DNA of 64,000 nucleotides from Brachionus manjavacas (lineage: Eukaryota > Rotifera > Eurotatoria > Ploima > Brachionidae), in the NCBI GenBank assembly GCA_019054805.1, contig JAHQIY010000008.1:2775501-2839500 (forward strand), written 5' to 3'. A program made the translations under genes and the position numbers. Positions within the stretch are counted from its first letter, which is position 1. Each line of letters begins with the position of its first letter. Shown piece after piece: positions 46,011 to 59,800 of the stretch. Below the pieces are notes generated by a model that did not search any database, had not been told where the DNA came from, and worked only from the letters and a program-made list of their open reading frames with translations.

Positions 46011-46214
46011 CGATTTTATTAGAACCGCTGTACATAAATTAACTAATATTTTTCTTTGAAAATTCGTAATAAATTTCTCCTCCTAATAGTGAAATTTTAG
46101 TTCAAAAATTACAGTACAAAAAAGAAAAATCTTAAATTTTTTCAATTATGCAATTAATAAAATTTGATAAAAATATGCAATGATTGAATATTTTTATCAA
46201 ATTTTATTTGATAG

Positions 46215-46565
46215 TGTGGATTTTACAGAAAATTGCAGAATTTCTGCAGAGCTAGAATAAATGTGTACATTGTTTTGTTTTTAAAACCATTTTATACAAT
46301 AAGAACCGAATATTGGGTCAAATTTGACCTAATTTTGTTAATAAACTTCGAAGCTCACCCTAAATTTTTTCCGGTACACGATTAAATTTATCTCTTTTTT
46401 AAAAATTAACTTATCTTATACATTAGCGCTACGCCACGTGGCTTTTACGTAATATTACGTCAAATTACGTGAATTTACGTAATCACTATATTTAATAAAT
46501 TATTTTTAGTGATTTGACTTTTTTATTTGGCTCCGTTATACGAGATACCTTTTTTTATACTGGTT
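46215..46565. repeat. Dispersed repeat, copy 1
   Basis: TGTGGATTTTACAGAAAATT onward is repeated in the same orientation at 63644-64000 with only scattered differences. The right part overlaps the palindromic ACGTAA element at 46424-46884, so the larger unit starts upstream of that element. Confidence 0.85.
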
Positions 46566-46884
46566 AAAAAAAGTCATTTTACGAAAATTTACGTAAAATG
46601 ACTTTTTTGAAAATTTTAGTTAGAAAAGTGAGAAAATTCAAATTTTCATATTAATCCTCTAAAATTTTGAATTTTCGACTATTTTTTGGCCGTTTTTCAT
46701 TTTACTTTAACTTTGGTAATTTTACTTAAGATTAAGTATATTTACGTCAATAAACGTTAATTAAAGTTATTTTACTATTTTATCTTTACGTAAGTTTTCG
46801 TAAACTTACTTTTTTTTTCGTCAAATTACGTAAATTCACCTAATTTGACGTAAATTTACTTAAAATCCACGTGGCGTAGCGCTA
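46424..46884. mobile_element. MITE with TAGCGCTACGCCACGTGG ends and ACGTAA repeats
   Basis: Left end TAGCGCTACGCCACGTGG and right end CCACGTGGCGTAGCGCTA are exact inverses. The arms are packed with ACGTAA, ACGTCAAATTACGT and TTTACGTAA words and the middle is palindromic (CATTTTACG..CGTAAAATG). It has no reading frame. A second copy begins at about 63863 and runs off the window; decayed ACGTAA words also lie at 15560-15740. Confidence 0.8.
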
Positions 46885-47696
46885 CTGTTTTTACAAACAT
46901 AAAAAATCGGATGAAATGCGATAAAAAAACTTTCTGATCAATATTTTATCACCACAGATACAATCAATAAAAATTAGTTTTACTAATAATGAATAAATTA
47001 TCCATTTAGAAAAGGTCTTCAAAAAAATCATTATTTTTGCGTGGAACAATGAAGCCTTAATGAGCTTTTATAGTCAACTATTATGTATATGTATTGAAAA
47101 TTGTAAGTGCGCGAACTTGAAATAATTTTCGGGATGAGAATTTTCAAAATTCTCTTACATATTCTTTCCAAAAAAACATTGCAATCAAGAAAATTTAAAT
47201 TTGCACAATAAACTCAACTTCAATTAATTTTTAATTTAAATTACTAATTTATTCTTTTACAAAAAAGAATAACGCCTCTTTACTCCCATACATAGCTTTC
47301 TATTCAGTATTTTATATGTTTAAGTTGAACAGCAAACTCTTGTTATGCTTTGGATTCATTTTTACACTCGATTAATTAGAAAAATTAATTTTTATTTAAG
47401 CTCAATAATTTTTTAGCATTTTTAAGAATAAAAATAATAACAGACTTTAAAAATTAGTATTTAGAACAATTTTTTTTATACATAAAGCTTCGACTAAGCT
47501 GCAATTTTATTTTTTTTATTTTCTCATAAAACTAAGATAAAACATATGCACTTTAATTCTTTAGTTAAGATAAAAAAAATTTAAACCACAATTCTTAATA
47601 TTGAACTCTTAGAGAACTAAAATTTGGATTTAAATTTATAAAAAAATTGCTAATAGTTATTTTAAAAGAATTTGAATTTATTTGTTGTTATAAGCG
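46885..47696. other. Spacer upstream of the coiled-coil membrane protein gene
   Basis: No gene recognised. 47390-47505 is one copy of a ~110-bp direct repeat whose partner is 47770-47882, just inside the next gene's first intron. Confidence 0.45.
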
Positions 47697-47882
47697 ATGA
47701 ATGATAAACAAAACAGGCAGAATGATAATTATCAAGGTAAGACAACTTTTAACTTTGGCTTCTATTTATTTTTATTTAGGCTTAACAATTTTTAAGCATT
47801 TTTAAGAATAAAAATGATAGCAGTCTTTAAAAATTAGTATTTAGAACATTTTTTTTATATATAAAGCTTCGAATAAGCTGTA
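47390..47882 (+). repeat. Pair of ~110-bp direct repeats flanking exon 1
   Basis: TTTTTAAGAATAAAAAT through TTTAAAAATTAGTATTTAGA and AAGCTTCGA.TAAGCTG occurs at about 47390-47505 and again at 47770-47882, at roughly 90 percent identity by eye. The first exon (47697-47736) lies between them. Confidence 0.75.
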
Positions 47883-50800
47883 AAATCGATTTATCGACTG
47901 AATTATTACCAGAGATGTAAGACCCATTCTTTAAAGTCTGCTCTCGTACTCCATGTCTTTCAAAGCAGTGGGAACTCTAGTTACTCTTCTCTGGGCTTTT
48001 CAAGAGTGTCCATATCTCTTCTAAGATACGGGTTCCAAGCGAACACTGAAAGGAAGGGCGCTTATCACTATTAAATGACTCCACAATTTTTTGAAATAAA
48101 AAGAAAAGATTATCTGATGTTTACCCGCGTTTCCTAAATCCAGATTGCTTCCAGATAAGAAGTGAATTCTGTTTCAAAAAATTCTATAATCTTGAATAGG
48201 CCGCTTCATTTTTCAATCATTTTAAAGCCATAATTAATTCATTTGAGCAAATTGGATAACTAAAACTATACAGATTATAACTTTTAAAGTATCAGAGTTA
48301 GAATTAGTTATTAAATCAAAATTAGGACTATTTGTTTTTAATTCCTCATCACTTGAAATCAAATTTTATCTTTTTTTTGATCCAAGAACCTTACGGGTTT
48401 TCCATTGAATTTGTGCTCCCTTTTTTGAGTTCCAAAATAAATAAAAAATGCGACAAAAATGGTATAATTTAAAAGTTTTTTTTATTCACTTTGGTCTTCT
48501 TTAATTATTTTTAGAAGAAGTTACTTCCATTTTGACCAAATTGGAAAAAAAAATATAAAAATCTTTTAAAATCTAACATAAAAATTTTTCTTAAATATGT
48601 GTTTCTAAGAGAAATTTTACATTTATTTCATCTTATTCTCTTTCACACTTTTGAATAAAAAATATTTACTTTAAGCTTTTTGTGTCTTTTTAAAATATAG
48701 TTTTATTTGTTTTATTATCTAATGGATTTAAGATTTCGAGGGAATTTGCTTTACAACGCACATCTACGCATTTAACTAAAGACTTTCTGTTTTTATAGGA
48801 TTTGTCTCTCTAAGAAATTAGCTGAATTATTGACTCTAAAAGACATAAATTAACTATCTAATTAAGAAGTTTTTTCACCTTAATAATTCGTGTTTCAAAA
48901 TTATTTTCAAAAATTTTGTTAAAATTCCTGCAGTATAATTCTGTTCATTTTCGTTTTCCTTATCCTTTTTTTTTAAAGACAATAATTTTCAATTTTAACT
49001 AGAATTCAATATTTATGAATTAAATGATATTGTTTAAAATTCAAAAGTGTTTTAAATCAAGCATGAAGGTTTATTATAAAAAAGATCTAGAACTTAAAAA
49101 AAGCATCAAGATTATCTAAATAATATTCAATTTATCCATTGGAGGAACTTTTTATTATCATAAGAATAAAACCTTGGTGTTAAGTAAATGAAACTCATTC
49201 ATTTGAGACATTCAAAAATAGTTGACTTTAGCCTAAAGGCATTTTTTTATTAAATGTTTATGATCAATATTGTCCACTATATAAATTGATAGTATCCACT
49301 AAATAAAATTTAGTTGCTTAACAAATTCGGATAGAAATATTAATTAGTATTAGCTTTTATATAGTTTAAATAATGGAATTAAATAAAAATCAGGAAAAAA
49401 AAGAGTTAAAATGGTATACTTTGTAAATTTTTCCCAGTTAATAGTTTATTTTTCTTTATTTTTTGGAATAAAATAAAAATAAATTATTCAGCATATTTTT
49501 ACACACAAATAACTAATATTATATACAAATATTAAATTTTTTTACACTATTCTAATTTAAAATGACTCATTATGATGATTACTCCTTCTTAAATAAAAAT
49601 GACTCTAAATTAGTATTTTTCACATATAATATTTTAGACTTCTCAATCTGATGAAGTTTTTAATCTATGTAATAAATCAATAATGCCACTAATACAACGT
49701 TAGTTGACAGTACTCTCCTATCTCTTTTTCTATTTTAAGCTGTCTACTTCTAACTTAATAGTTAAGATGCGTTTAGAAATATACAGTTTATCGAAAATAG
49801 CACAAAATTGAGAATTTTTATAAAAATTTTGTGCATTAATAATTGACATGTCACTAACTCAAAACCCTAAATTAATTCTTTATTATTTATTATTTTTTTT
49901 CTTAAATTTATACTTAATAGTGTCTTTTTCCCATCTTCTGGATGAAGTCAAACCAATTTTGATCCCAAACTTTTTAGCTCAAATGTAATGTAAAGTAAGG
50001 AATGCTTTTATGTGAAGCAGGCATGACTTTTTCTCTAATTTTATCATTTAGACTATCTATTAAGAGTAAACTTTTAGTGATATTAATTATATGAGCATTT
50101 AAAATATGTCCAAATAATTGCCAGTCCTCAACTCTATTTCTTATAATAAAACTTTTAGCTTTTGATTTTTTTTTGATGGTCCATAAAATTAGATTCATCG
50201 ATTGGGAAATGGTCACTAGTCATATTTTAACTTTTTAGGACATCAAAATCGGAAATTTTGTCAATAAATGAGGAAAAAACTAAAAAAAAGCTCGAGAATT
50301 TCAAAATAGTTCTTTTTAAAAATATTAAAGAAAGGGCGCTTATCATTAATTACTGAAAAGTCTAACTCATTGATAATCCTTTCCAAAATCTTACCGTTTT
50401 CATATCAGTGATTTTTTTCTTTAAAAATGTCTAACTATACCCACTGGGTATACTTGAATTTTTCCTTGTTTTAATAAAAATTAAAAATAATCTTCACCAC
50501 TTATTTTGGTTATTGATAAAACACGGATCATCTGTTTTTTACTAAGACACGGACCACCCCTTAAAGCACCAAGGAATAATAAGATAAACTCCGTTCAAGT
50601 GTTTTCTATGACAAAATTTTATTTTTCCGGTGGTCTGTGCAGCAAAAAGTCCTACGGCTTAGGTCTCAATTTCGCGTGAAAGAGCATAAAATTTTTTCCC
50701 GAAAAAACATAAGTTATTTCTGAAATAACTTTAGCTCGGTAAGGAAACAAATAAATGAACAAATAAATCGGAAGAATTCCGTACTTATCCTAGAAATCTA

Positions 50801-53800
50801 AAGGAAATGTAGAAAATTTATAATAGAAGGTGATTTGAATGCGAACACTTTAAGTTTAGATTGTTTGAGGGAAAATGAGAATGGATTAATCTTATAGAAA
50901 ATTATCAACAAACTCAAACTCTCAGTAATTAATGATAAAACACCAAAATTTAATAGATTTAACACAGAATATTAATAATATTATAAAATTAAGATTAAAT
51001 TTTAAAATGCTTTGTGTAATAAAACTCTCAAGCTGAGAAGTTATTTCATCTGACTCAGTTAAATTTAAAAAAGAATATTTTTTTTATTATATGACTAATC
51101 AAATTTTTTGAATGCAACATCCTATGGTAAAAAAAAATAATAATTATTTTTATTTTAATTGAATTTTATTAATAATCCTTAGCTTCAATAAAAATATTTA
51201 TCATAATAGTTTTTAATTTGAATATCTAACTTTTAGTTATTTTCTAAATATCGATCAAAGAACAATGAAATTATTGCATTTTTTACAGCATTATTGTCAT
51301 TTACGAATGTAAAATTTCTTTGATAATAGCGTAAAACCTTGCAAACTACCCCATGAAGTTCTGGAGTAAAATGATTGAGTAAAAAAGTTAATAAATATTT
51401 TTTATTTTTTTGTAAATAAATAAAATTTAACTCGGGATAATATCAAAATTCTTTGTTTCCGTTTGTGGGCTTATATAAAAAAAATCGGTAATTTTAGATT
51501 GAACTTTTAGTATTTTGATTTCTAAAATTAAACAAAAAAATCTTTAAAAATATTGGAAAGTAAATAAGCTTATAAAGCAATTAGTGTATTTAAAATTTTA
51601 AATAACTTTTTTCATTTTAAAAATCTTGTTTGACCTTATAATTTTTCAAAAATTCTAACATGTTTGATTTGGAAAGTGAATCCGATGATAGTTTTATTCA
51701 AAAAATATATACTTAAGCAATTGCTATTATTTTAAAAGATAAAGTTGTTTATATTTTTTACAATACATGTCACAGTCAATTTGGAAAATGACTTGGAAAA
51801 TGATAAAATTTTCCTTTTTTCTTTGACCAGGCATTTTAAAAATTCAAAAAAAAAAAACAAAGTAACTAATTTTTAATGTTCTTACCAAAAGTTAATTGAC
51901 AAAGTTTAAATTTTTTCGCCGTAAAAATTTTTTCATTTAAAAAAAAATTGTTAAAATTTAAATTTTACAAAAATTAAACTATTTTATCTAATTTTCATTT
52001 TTTCATTTCGAGCCAAACTTAAATTCAGCTTTTCGAAAAAAGCATCTCATAGTGCACAATCCACAGCAAAAAAAACTTTAGAAATCCATAATTATGCCCA
52101 AAAGATGACACTCGAACAGCCTTATGTCAATAAACAATTTATTTTCTCTGTAATTTTATCATTTGCCAAGTCATTTTACAAAATTACTCATTTTATAAAT
52201 TGACAGTGACATATTTAAAAGTATTTTAATCTGAATAAATTTATTTTATTCAATAAAATTTATTTTAAAAAAATTTTAATTTAAAATTTCATTTTAATTT
52301 AAATTTGATTAAATGTTATATTAAGTTTGAAAAAACAGTCTTCAAATTTACTTCTCTTTCAATGATTCGAAGTATTTTTCAAATTATTTTTAAAGACTCG
52401 ACGCTTAATTCTCAAAGATTTCTAAAAAAAAATTCATATTTGTTAGAATGAGCTATAGTAAAATAATTTCAATTATATTTACGGAAATAAAAATTGTTTT
52501 TTAGATCAGGGCCAAGGCTTTAATCCAAATTACCAGCATCAACAGGACGATGACTGCCTTCCCGACGATTGTAGATCATATTGTAAGTAAATGTTTATAA
52601 TTTCTTATGAACTTCTTTAATAAATTCTCATTGATTCAATATTCGCCCCATTAGGAGCATTTCTGTTATATAAATTTTTTTGGAAAAGTTTTTTGAAAAA
52701 TTTTTGGCGCCGCTGAACTCGTTTCTCACTAGGCTCCCATAATAATGAAAGTCTATGAATTCCATATTTTGGATTAATAATCGCATGCTCAAGTCATATT
52801 AGTTGTCTTCTGATTAGTTTGGTCGGCCGTTTTTATTGTTACAAAATGAAGAATCTAACAGAAAATTTAATTAGTGATATTTTCACACAAAATAAAATAG
52901 TTTATTTATAAACAAAAAAATTGAACATTATTTTTTAGATATTTTATTATTTGCTTTTATCTAATCATAGGTAACCTATTATTCTTAAATTTAATTTTTC
53001 TTCTTTTGATTAATTTTTTATAAACAGGCAATAAAAAGATTTTTAAGTATTTTCAATTAAAAATATAAAATCCGGAATTCGAGCAAAAAAAAATTTAAAG
53101 TCCGAACTTGAATTTGTGTCTTTTGCACAACGCTGATTTGAAGAAATAAATAATTAAATTTAACATTGAATTTTTCTTTGATAATGTGCTTCTTAAGTAT
53201 AATTTAAAATCAAAAATTACTTCCTTTTAATGATAACTTTTGAGCTTGGTAATTTAAATTTGATCATAAACTTAAATTTTCCACAAATAAATAAACAATT
53301 TTTGAAAAATGATGTTACATAATTTCGGAAAAATTCATCTTTTATTCGATTCAATTTTAGATTATATTTTTATTATGAAAATAAAATGAAAATAAAATTT
53401 TATACTTCCTACAGCATTGTATATCATAAAGCTTTTAATAAACTTAAATTAATGTTTTTTATTTTTCATGAATCGAATAAAAGATCAATTTTTCCGAAAT
53501 TATGTAACATCATTTTCAAAAATTGTTTATTTATTTGTGGAAAATTTAAGTTTATGATCAAATTTAAATTTCCAAGCTCAAAAGTTATCATTAAAAGGAA
53601 GTAATTTTTGATTTTAAATTATACTTAAGAAGCACATTATCAAAGAAAAATTCAATGTTAAATTTAATTATTTATTTCTTCAAATCAGCGTTGTGCAAAA
53701 GACACAAATTCAAGTTCGGACTTTAAATTTTTTTGCTCGAATTCCGGATTTTATATTTTTAATTGAAAATACTTAAAAATCTTTTTTATTGCCTGTTTAT

Positions 53801-56800
53801 AAAAAATTAATCAAAAGAAGAAAAATTAAATTTAAGAATAATAGGTTACCTATGATTAGATAAAAGCAAATAATAAAATACTTAAAAAATAATGTTCAAT
53901 TTTTTTGTTTATAAATAAACTATTTTATTTTGTGTGAAAATATCACTAATTAAATTTTCTGTTAGATTCTTCATTTTGTAACAATAAAAACGGCCGACCA
54001 AACTAATCAGAAGACAACTAATATGACTTGAGCATGCGATTATTAATCCAAAATATGGAATTCATAGACTTTCATTATTATGGGAGCCTAGTGAGAAACG
54101 AGTTCAGCGGCGCCAAAAATTTTTCAAAAACTTTTCCAAAAAATTTATATAACAGAAATGCTCCTAATGGGGCGAATATTGAATCAATGAGAATTTATTA
54201 AAGAAGTTCATAAGAATTTATAAACATTTACTTACAATATGATCTACAATCGTCGGGAAGGCAGTCATCGTCCTGTTGATACTGGTAATTTGGATTAAAG
54301 CTTTGGCCCTGATCTAAAAAACAATTTTTATTTCCGTAAATATAATTGAAATTATTTTACTATAGCTAATTCTAACAAATATGAATTATTTTTTAGAAAT
54401 CTTTGAGAATTAAACGTCGAGTCTTTAAAAATAATTTGAAAAATACTTCGAATCATTGAAAGAGAAGTAAATTTGAAGATTGTTTTTTCAAACTTAATAT
54501 AACATTTAATCAAATTTAAATTAAAATGAAATTTTAAATTAAAATTTTTTTTAAATAAATTTTATTGTATAAAATAAATTTATTCAGATTAAAATACTTT
54601 TAAATATGTCACTGTCAATTTTTAAAATGTGTAATTTTGTAAAATGACTTGGCAAATGATAAAATTACAGAGAAAATAAATTGTTTATTGACATAAGGCT
54701 GTTCGAGTGTCATCTTTTGGGCATAATTATGGATTTCTAAAGTTTTTTTTGCTGTGGATTGTGCACTATGAGATGCTTTTTTCGAAAAGCTGAATTTAAG
54801 TTTGGCTCGAAATGAAAAAATGAAAATTAGATAAAATAGTTTAATTTTTGTAAAATTTAAATTTTAACAATTTTTTTTTTAAATGAAAAAAATTTTTACG
54901 GCGAAAAAATTTAAACTTTGTTAATTAACTTTTGGTAAGAACATTAAAAATTAGTTACTTTGTTTTTTTTTTTTTTAAATTTTTAAAATGCCTGGTCAAA
55001 GAAAAAGGAAAATTTTATCATTTTCCAAGTCATTTTCCAAATTGACTGTGACATGTATTGTAAAAAATATAAACAACTTTATCTTTTAAAATAATAGCAA
55101 TTGCTTAAGTATATATTTTTTGAATAAAACTATCATCGGATTCACTTTCCAAATCAAACATGTTAGAATTTTTGAAAAATTATAAGGTCAAACAAGATTT
55201 TTAAAATGAAAAAAGTTATTTAAAATTTTAAATACACTAATTGCTTTATAAGCTTATTTACTTTCCAATATTTTTAAAGATTTTTTTGTTTAATTTTAGA
55301 AATCAAAATATCAAAATACTCAAAATACTATACCTAACCCACTGGGTATACTTGAATTTTTCCTTGTTTTAATAAAAATTAAAAATAATCTTCACCACTT
55401 ATTTTGGTTATTGATAAAACACGGATCATCTGTTTTTTACTAAGACACGGACCACCCCTTAAAGCACCAAGGAATAATAAGATAAACTCCGTTCAAGTGT
55501 TTTCTATGACAAAATTTTATTTTTCCGGTGGTCTGTGCAGCAAAAAGTCCTACGGCTTAGGTCTCAATTTCGCGTGAAAGAGCATAAAATTTTTTCCCGA
55601 AAAAACATAAGTTATTTCTGAAATAACTTTAGCTCGGTAAGGAAACAAATAAATGAACAAATAAATCGGAAGAATTCCGTACTTATCCTAGAAATCTAAA
55701 GGAAATGTAGAAAATTTATAATAGAAGGTGATTTGAATGCGAACACTTTAAGTTTAGATTGTTTGAGGGAAAATGAGAATGGATTAATCTTATAGAAAAT
55801 TATCAACAAACTCAAACTCTCAGTAATTAATGATAAAACACCAAAATTTAATAGATTTAACACAGAATATTAATAATATTATAAAATTAAGATTAAATTT
55901 TAAAATGCTTTGTGTAATAAAACTCTCAAGCTGAGAAGTTATTTCATCTGACTCAGTTAAATTTAAAAAAGAATATTTTTTTTATTATATGACTAATCAA
56001 ATTTTTTGAATGCAACATCCTATGGTAAAAAAATAATAAATTTTTAATTGAATTTTATTAATAATCCTTAGCTTCAATAAAAATATTTTTCATTATAGTT
56101 TTTAATTTGAATATCTAACTTTTAGTTAATTTCTAAATATCGATCAAAGAACAATGAAATTATTGCATTTTTAACAGCATTATTGTCATTTACGAATGTA
56201 AAATTTCTTTGATAATAGCGTAAAACCTTGCAAACTACCCCATGAAGTTCTGGAGTAAAATGATTGAGTAAAAAAGTTAATAAATATTTTTTATTTTTTT
56301 GTAAATAAATAAAATTTAACTCGGGATAATATCAAAATTCTTTGTTTTCGTTTGTGGGCTTATATAAAAAAAATCGGTAATTTTTGATTGAACTTTTAGT
56401 ATTTTGATTTCTAAAATTAAACAAAAAAATCTTTAAAAATATTGGAAAGTAAATAAGCTTATAAAGCAATTAGTGTATTTAAAATTTTAAATAACTTTTT
56501 TCATTTTAAAAATCTTGTTTGACCTTATAATTTTTCAAAAATTCTAACATGTTTGATTTGGAAAGTGAATCCGATGATAGTTTTATTCAAAAAATATATA
56601 CTTAAGCAATTGCTATTATTTTAAAAGATAAAGTTGTTTATATTTTTTACAATACATGTCACAGTCAATTTGGAAAATGACTTGGAAAATGATAAAATTT
56701 TCCTTTTTTCTTTGACCAGGCATTTTAAAAATTCAAAAAAAAAAACAAAGTAACTAATTTTTAATGTTCTTACCAAAAGTTAATTAACAAAGTTTAAATT

Positions 56801-59800
56801 TTTTCGCCGTAAAAATTTTTTTCATTTAAAAAAAATTTGTTAAAATTTAAATTTTACAAAAATTAAACTATTTTATCTAATTTTCATTTTTTCATTTCGA
56901 GCCAAACTTAAATTCAGCTTTTCGAAAAAAGCATCTCATAGTGCACAATCCACAGCAAAAAAAACTTTAGAAATCCATAATTATGCCCAAAAGATGACAC
57001 TCGAACAGCCTTATGTCAATAAACAATTTATTTTCTCTGTAATTTTATCATTTGCCAAGTCATTTTACAAAATTACACATTTTAAAAATTGACAGTGACA
57101 TATTTAAAAGTATTTTAATCTGAATAAATTTATTTTATACAATAAAATTTATTTAAAAAATTTTAATTTAAAATTTCATTTTAATTTAAATTTGATTAAA
57201 TGTTATATTAAGTTTGAAAAACAATCTTCAAATTTACTTCTCTTTCAATGATTCGAAGTATTTTTCAAATTATTTTTAAAGACTCGACGTTTAATTCTCA
57301 AAGATTTCTAAAAAATAATTCATATTTGTTAGAATTAGCTATAGTAAAATAATTTCAATTATATTTACGGAAATAAAAATTGTTTTTTAGATCAGGGCCA
57401 AAGCTTTAATCCAAATTACCAGTATCAACAGGACGATGACTGCCTTCCCGACGATTGTAGATCATATTGTAAGTAAATGTTTATAAATTCTTATGAACTT
57501 CTTTAATAAATTCTCATTGATTCAATATTCGCCCCATTAGGAGCATTTCTGTTATATAAATTTTTTTGGAAAAGTTTTTTGAAAAATTTTTGGCGCCGCT
57601 GAACTCGTTTCTCACTAGGCTCCCATAATAATGAAAGTCTATGAATTCCATATTTTGGATTAATAATCGCATGCTCAAGTCATATTAGTTGTCTTCTGAT
57701 TAGTTTGGTCGGCCGTTTTTATTGTTACAAAATGAAGAATCTAACAGAAAATTTAATTAGTGATATTTTCACACAAAATAAAATAGTTTATTTATAAACA
57801 AAAAAATTGAACATTATTTTTTAAGTATTTTATTATTTGCTTTTATCTAATCATAGGTAACCTATTATTCTTAAATTTAATTTTTCTTCTTTTGATTAAT
57901 TTTTTATAAACAGGCAATAAAAAAGATTTTTAAGTATTTTCAATTAAAAATATAAAATCCGGAATTCGAGCAAAAAAAAATTTAAAGTCCGAACTTGAAT
58001 TTGTGTCTTTTGCACAACGCTGATTTGAAGAAATAAATAATTAAATTTAACATTGAATTTTTCTTTGATAATGTGCTTCTTAAGTATAATTTAAAATCAA
58101 AAATTACTTCCTTTTAATGATAACTTTTGAGCTTGGTAATTTAAATTTGATCATAAACTTAAATTTTCCACAAATAAATAAACAATTTTTGAAAATGATG
58201 TTACATAATTTCGGAAAAATTGATCTTTTATTCGATTCAATTTTAGATTATATTTTTATTATTAACTGTATCATTTAAAATTAAAAAAATTACAAGTAAT
58301 AGCAATTCGATCAATAATGAAAATAAAATTTTATACTTCCTACAACATTGTATATCATAAAGCTTTTATTAAACTTAAATTAATGTTTTTTATTTTTCAT
58401 TGAACTTCATTTCTTTTGAAGAGCAAATTACACAAGTAGTCAAGATCACCTGAACAAAAATTTAGTAGAGGAAGGGTCGAACAAAAAAATTAATTAAACA
58501 ATGCAAATTCTTTAAAGTCAAAATTCTAAATTCTAAAAAATTTTTAGCGACAAGTTTGGAAACTTAATTTTAATTATTAAAATATTTTAATCTAGATTTT
58601 CGGTTAATTTTTAATTCTGAGGTTTATTTAACTTAAAATTTTTTATGAGACTATTTTTAGTCAGTAGATATTTATTTTTTCCAGAAGATATTTTATTTTT
58701 TTTTAAAAGATAAAAAAATACAAAGAAAAAGATAAATGTTTTTTATCATATATAATAATTTTTTTATAATAGATAAAAAAAAATTGATTAAGAAAAAAAA
58801 TTAATTTTTTATAATAGATAAAAAAAAAAATTGATTGAGAAAAAATTAATTAAGAAAAAATAAAAAATTAATTCCGTTTATCACGGTTTTCTTCTCTTTG
58901 ATAATCTAGCACTTTGATTTGAATTTTCATCATTTGTTTGATTTTCTGTAATTAAATTGGCATCATTTTCCTTGTTTTTTTTAGGTCTTCCACGTCCACG
59001 TTTTTCAGGGGCTCTAAAATTATTTGAAGTGGATTCAACAGGAGCTTGTGTAACTATAACTTGATCGTTATTTGATGATGCTATACCATTTGAAACAAAT
59101 ATAGAATGATTTTCATTTATTTGTTCGTTTTGGATTGATATTGAACTAAGAACCGGTCTTTGTAGATTTTCGTTATCAATCAAATTTGTAGCCGAACTTT
59201 GATTAATAAATTGATTGTTAATTGGAGCTATTGAATTTCTTTCTAGAGATGGATTAGCTTTCTTTTTACGTCCACGCTTAGCATTACCTTCAATTGCCAA
59301 ATCTAACCCTGGAAATTCATTCAATTTCAGAATAAATGATATGCCTATAACATGTTTACATTTGAGATGTTTTTTCCAGTATTCACAGGAACAAGTACTT
59401 AGTTGCCAATCGTCAATGTCAATTTTAATTGCTTTAACCTCATTTGACCACTTGATAAATTCTTCAAAGTCGTACCATCCATCATTTTGTGACCAATATT
59501 CTTTGCAACGTGTTTTGGTTATATCAAATGTACAGTTAGAAGAAGTACACATGTAAAACAATATATTATCATGCGTAAATTTAACTAATCTTTTCTTCAA
59601 TTTTAGCCAACTGTAACCAAATGTCCATTCTTTTGTTTCTATAATTGGTTTTAACTCAAACTTTCTGGTTGTTTGAAATGAAAAATCTCGATCATGTGAC
59701 CATTCGTAAAGCAAATTTCCCATGCATGTCATGAAATCATTCAAGCTTAGTCTATCTCTATTTGTTCCATCATCTTTGATTGTTTTATTTGTTGATTCTA

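Noticed and set aside
45835-46035. Minus-strand 66-codon frame (RPARPFNVVG...)
   Set aside because: Lies entirely on the GGCCGA repeat and reflects its composition.
49974-50216. Minus-strand 80-codon frame
   Set aside because: No recognisable motif; composition like surrounding intron; antisense within a large intron.
53386-53604. Plus-strand 72-codon frame at the inverted-repeat centre
   Set aside because: Spans the spacer and start of the inverted copy; equivalent sequence in copies 1 and 3 is non-coding intron.
50440-58400. Reading the triplicated segment as a mobile element
   Set aside because: It has no terminal inverted repeats, no transposase and contains a splice-flanked host-like exon; a segmental duplication fits better. 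An assembly artefact remains possible, but copies differ at many positions, so it is not a simple duplication of reads.
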